DNA of 8,245 nt from Halothiobacillaceae bacterium (lineage in GTDB: Bacteria; Pseudomonadota; Gammaproteobacteria; Halothiobacillales; Halothiobacillaceae), in NCBI GenBank assembly GCA_011380105.1, contig DRZW01000068.1:1-8245 (forward strand), read 5' to 3'. This document shows, piece after piece, positions 6,735 to 8,245 of the stretch. The position numbers were made by a program, and so were the translations under genes. The notes under the pieces are model-generated. The model had not been told where the DNA came from and searched no databases. It saw nothing but the letters and a program-made list of their open reading frames with translations. Within the stretch, counting starts at the first letter, position 1, and each line of letters opens with the position of its first letter.

Positions 6735-8245
6735 GCGAGACAACACGAGCCGCTGAGCAGGCTTATTTAAAACAGGTACACCGCCGGCTTGAAGAGAACA
6801 TTAAGGCCACTCAATCCCGCCTTAAGGCTTGTCAGCAAGATGTGGAGGAGCAGAAGCGGTATCTGTGGGAAAGCCGCGATGAAATGGATCATATTGAAAA
6901 AGTGGCCTCGCGACAGTCGATTGAGCAATCGGTCAGAAGTGGTGAGATCTTGCTGGAAAAACAGCGCAAACTCCAGAAAACCCAGCGTGCGCCGTATTTT
7001 GGTCGTTTTGATTTCGCGGCAGAAGGCCAATCTGTAAAGCCGGTTTATATCGGTGTGCATCATTTTCATGATGATCTGCAAAACCAGACGGTCATTTATG
7101 ATTGGCGCGCCCCGATTGCCAGTTTGTTTTATGACTATGAAACCGGCCCGGCGCAATATCAATCGCCGGAGGGCACGGTTGTCGGAGAGATTCAAAAAAA
7201 GCGTCAGTTTCGGATTAAATACGACCGCATTGAGTTGTTAATCGATAGCACTGTGCATGTGGTCGATGATGTCTTGCAACAAGAGTTGGGCAAGGCCAGC
7301 GGTGATGAGGGCATGAAGCAGATCGTGGCTACCATTCAGCGCGATCAAAATGCCATTATCCGGGATGATGATACCCGTGAGCTGATTATTCAGGGCGTGG
7401 CCGGTTCGGGCAAAACCTCCATTGCTCTACACCGGATTGCTTATTTGCTTTATCGGCACAAAGACACCCTGACTGCTGATGATATGCTGATTATTTCGCC
7501 CAACCGGGTGTTTTCCGCCTATATCGCCAACGTACTCCCCGAATTAGGCGAAGAAAATATCCGCGAAATTAGTATGGAGGATGTTGCCAGCGAACTGCTA
7601 GAAGGACAGTACCGCTTCGAGACCTTCTTTGAGCAAACAAACCGGCTCTTGGAGCACGATGATCCGGCACTAAAGCAACGCCTACAGCGCAAAGCCTCGC
7701 TTTCTTTTTTAAAAAAGCTTGACGAATATGCTGCAGTGGTGGAGCAGCGTCGTTTTGTCGCCGAGGATGTCTGGATTGCCAAGCGGCTGATTCCCGCTTT
7801 TTTGCTAGAGGAGATCTATCGCAAGCATCGCGCGCTACCGGGTAATGAACGAATGAAGCAACTCGCCCGAGAGACTGAGCAAAAAGTTCGGATTCAGTAT
7901 AACTATGATTTCACCCCGCAAGACCGGGCTGCACTCAAAACGGCATTGAATCAGATGCGTTGTGAGCAAACTTTGCGGGAGACCTATAAAGGTTTTTTTG
8001 ATTGGTTAGGTGAACCTGAACTTTTCCGGCCTGCTCGAAATAGCCGCTTGGAGTATGCTGATGTCTTCCCGATGATTTATCTTAAGATGAAGCTCGATGG
8101 CATTCGCTCACCATTCACAGCGGTAAAACATCTGCTGATTGATGAAATGCAGGATTACACGCCGGTACATTATGCCGTGCTTGGGCGCTTATTTAACTGC
8201 CGAAAAACCATTCTGGGTGATGCTAACCAATCGGTTAACCCCTAC
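6731..8245 (+). CDS. HelD-type UvrD-like RNA polymerase recycling ATPase, 5' part
   Basis: The first 505 codons of a larger protein, open to the right edge; B. subtilis HelD has about 774 residues. Residues 1-90 are charged and helical with heptad character and an acidic patch near 37-53. This corresponds to the arm that characterised HelD proteins insert into the RNA polymerase secondary channel. The family hallmark DWRAPIASLFYDYETG (124-139) follows. The superfamily 1 ATPase core then shows a Q-like region IVATIQRDQNAIIR (198-211), Walker A GVAGSGKTS (222-230), motif II LLIDEMQDY (468-476) and motif III ILGDANQS (494-501). The insertion between Walker A and motif II holds the region where HelD contacts the main polymerase channel. 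The known role is ATP-driven removal of stalled RNA polymerase and, in some actinobacteria, rifamycin resistance; here it is inferred by homology. It is distinct from E. coli helicase IV, which shares the helD name but lacks the DWRAP segment. It probably shares a transcript with the upstream MFS gene. Motifs IV-VI lie outside the window. Confidence 0.88.
   Translation, partial: MSETTRAAEQAYLKQVHRRLEENIKATQSRLKACQQDVEEQKRYLWESRDEMDHIEKVASRQSIEQSVRSGEILLEKQRKLQKTQRAPYFGRFDFAAEGQSVKPVYIGVHHFHDDLQNQTVIYDWRAPIASLFYDYETGPAQYQSPEGTVVGEIQKKRQFRIKYDRIELLIDSTVHVVDDVLQQELGKASGDEGMKQIVATIQRDQNAIIRDDDTRELIIQGVAGSGKTSIALHRIAYLLYRHKDTLTADDMLIISPNRVFSAYIANVLPELGEENIREISMEDVASELLEGQYRFETFFEQTNRLLEHDDPALKQRLQRKASLSFLKKLDEYAAVVEQRRFVAEDVWIAKRLIPAFLLEEIYRKHRALPGNERMKQLARETEQKVRIQYNYDFTPQDRAALKTALNQMRCEQTLRETYKGFFDWLGEPELFRPARNSRLEYADVFPMIYLKMKLDGIRSPFTAVKHLLIDEMQDYTPVHYAVLGRLFNCRKTILGDANQSVNPY

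Noticed and set aside
6767..7195. Minus-strand 142-codon frame
   Set aside because: It lies opposite the HelD-type gene, whose frame shows clear family motifs, and is a shadow.
1..8245. tRNA, rRNA, CRISPR array, integrase or insertion sequence
   Set aside because: No cloverleaf, regular spaced repeat array, transposase or recombinase motif was seen on either strand.

Overview
The window looks like a chromosomal segment of a gammaproteobacterium, or possibly a close betaproteobacterial relative. The best evidence is a holC-valS pair: the chi subunit of the DNA polymerase III clamp loader is largely confined to these groups, and the ValS N-terminus (MEKTYNP) and length closely match the enteric enzyme. 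I cannot name a genus. No rRNA, tRNA, CRISPR array, complete insertion sequence or phage gene was seen.

Left part, minus strand. A cluster reads leftward: holC (3610-4044), valS (715-3564), then the 5' part of an EAL-domain cyclic-di-GMP phosphodiesterase gene (1-455) that runs off the window. A long hairpin without a U tract (659-706) follows valS. A second hairpin (456-500) sits directly on the ribosome-binding region of the EAL gene. The pepA gene usually found upstream of holC is not there; a divergent membrane-protein gene occupies that place.

Right part, plus strand. A stand-alone integral membrane protein of the lysylphosphatidylglycerol synthase transmembrane (UPF0104, flippase-like) family lies at 4109-5074. 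It is followed by about 400 bases holding an unrecognised convergent small ORF (5001-5393, minus) with a reasonable ribosome-binding site. Next come a 12-helix major facilitator superfamily transporter (5479-6711) and, 19 bases later, a HelD-type UvrD-like ATPase (6731 to the window end, partial). In the sense of characterised Bacillus and mycobacterial homologues, HelD removes stalled RNA polymerase from DNA. The transporter and HelD genes are linked by an eight-codon mini-ORF that overlaps both through ATGA motifs, so they are probably co-transcribed and perhaps translationally coupled.

Most of the window is ordinary housekeeping and membrane-protein coding. The parts worth a second look are the MFS-HelD pair, the orphan convergent ORF with its nested inverted repeats, and the hairpin at the EAL gene start. 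I see no clear sign of a wholly new multi-gene system.
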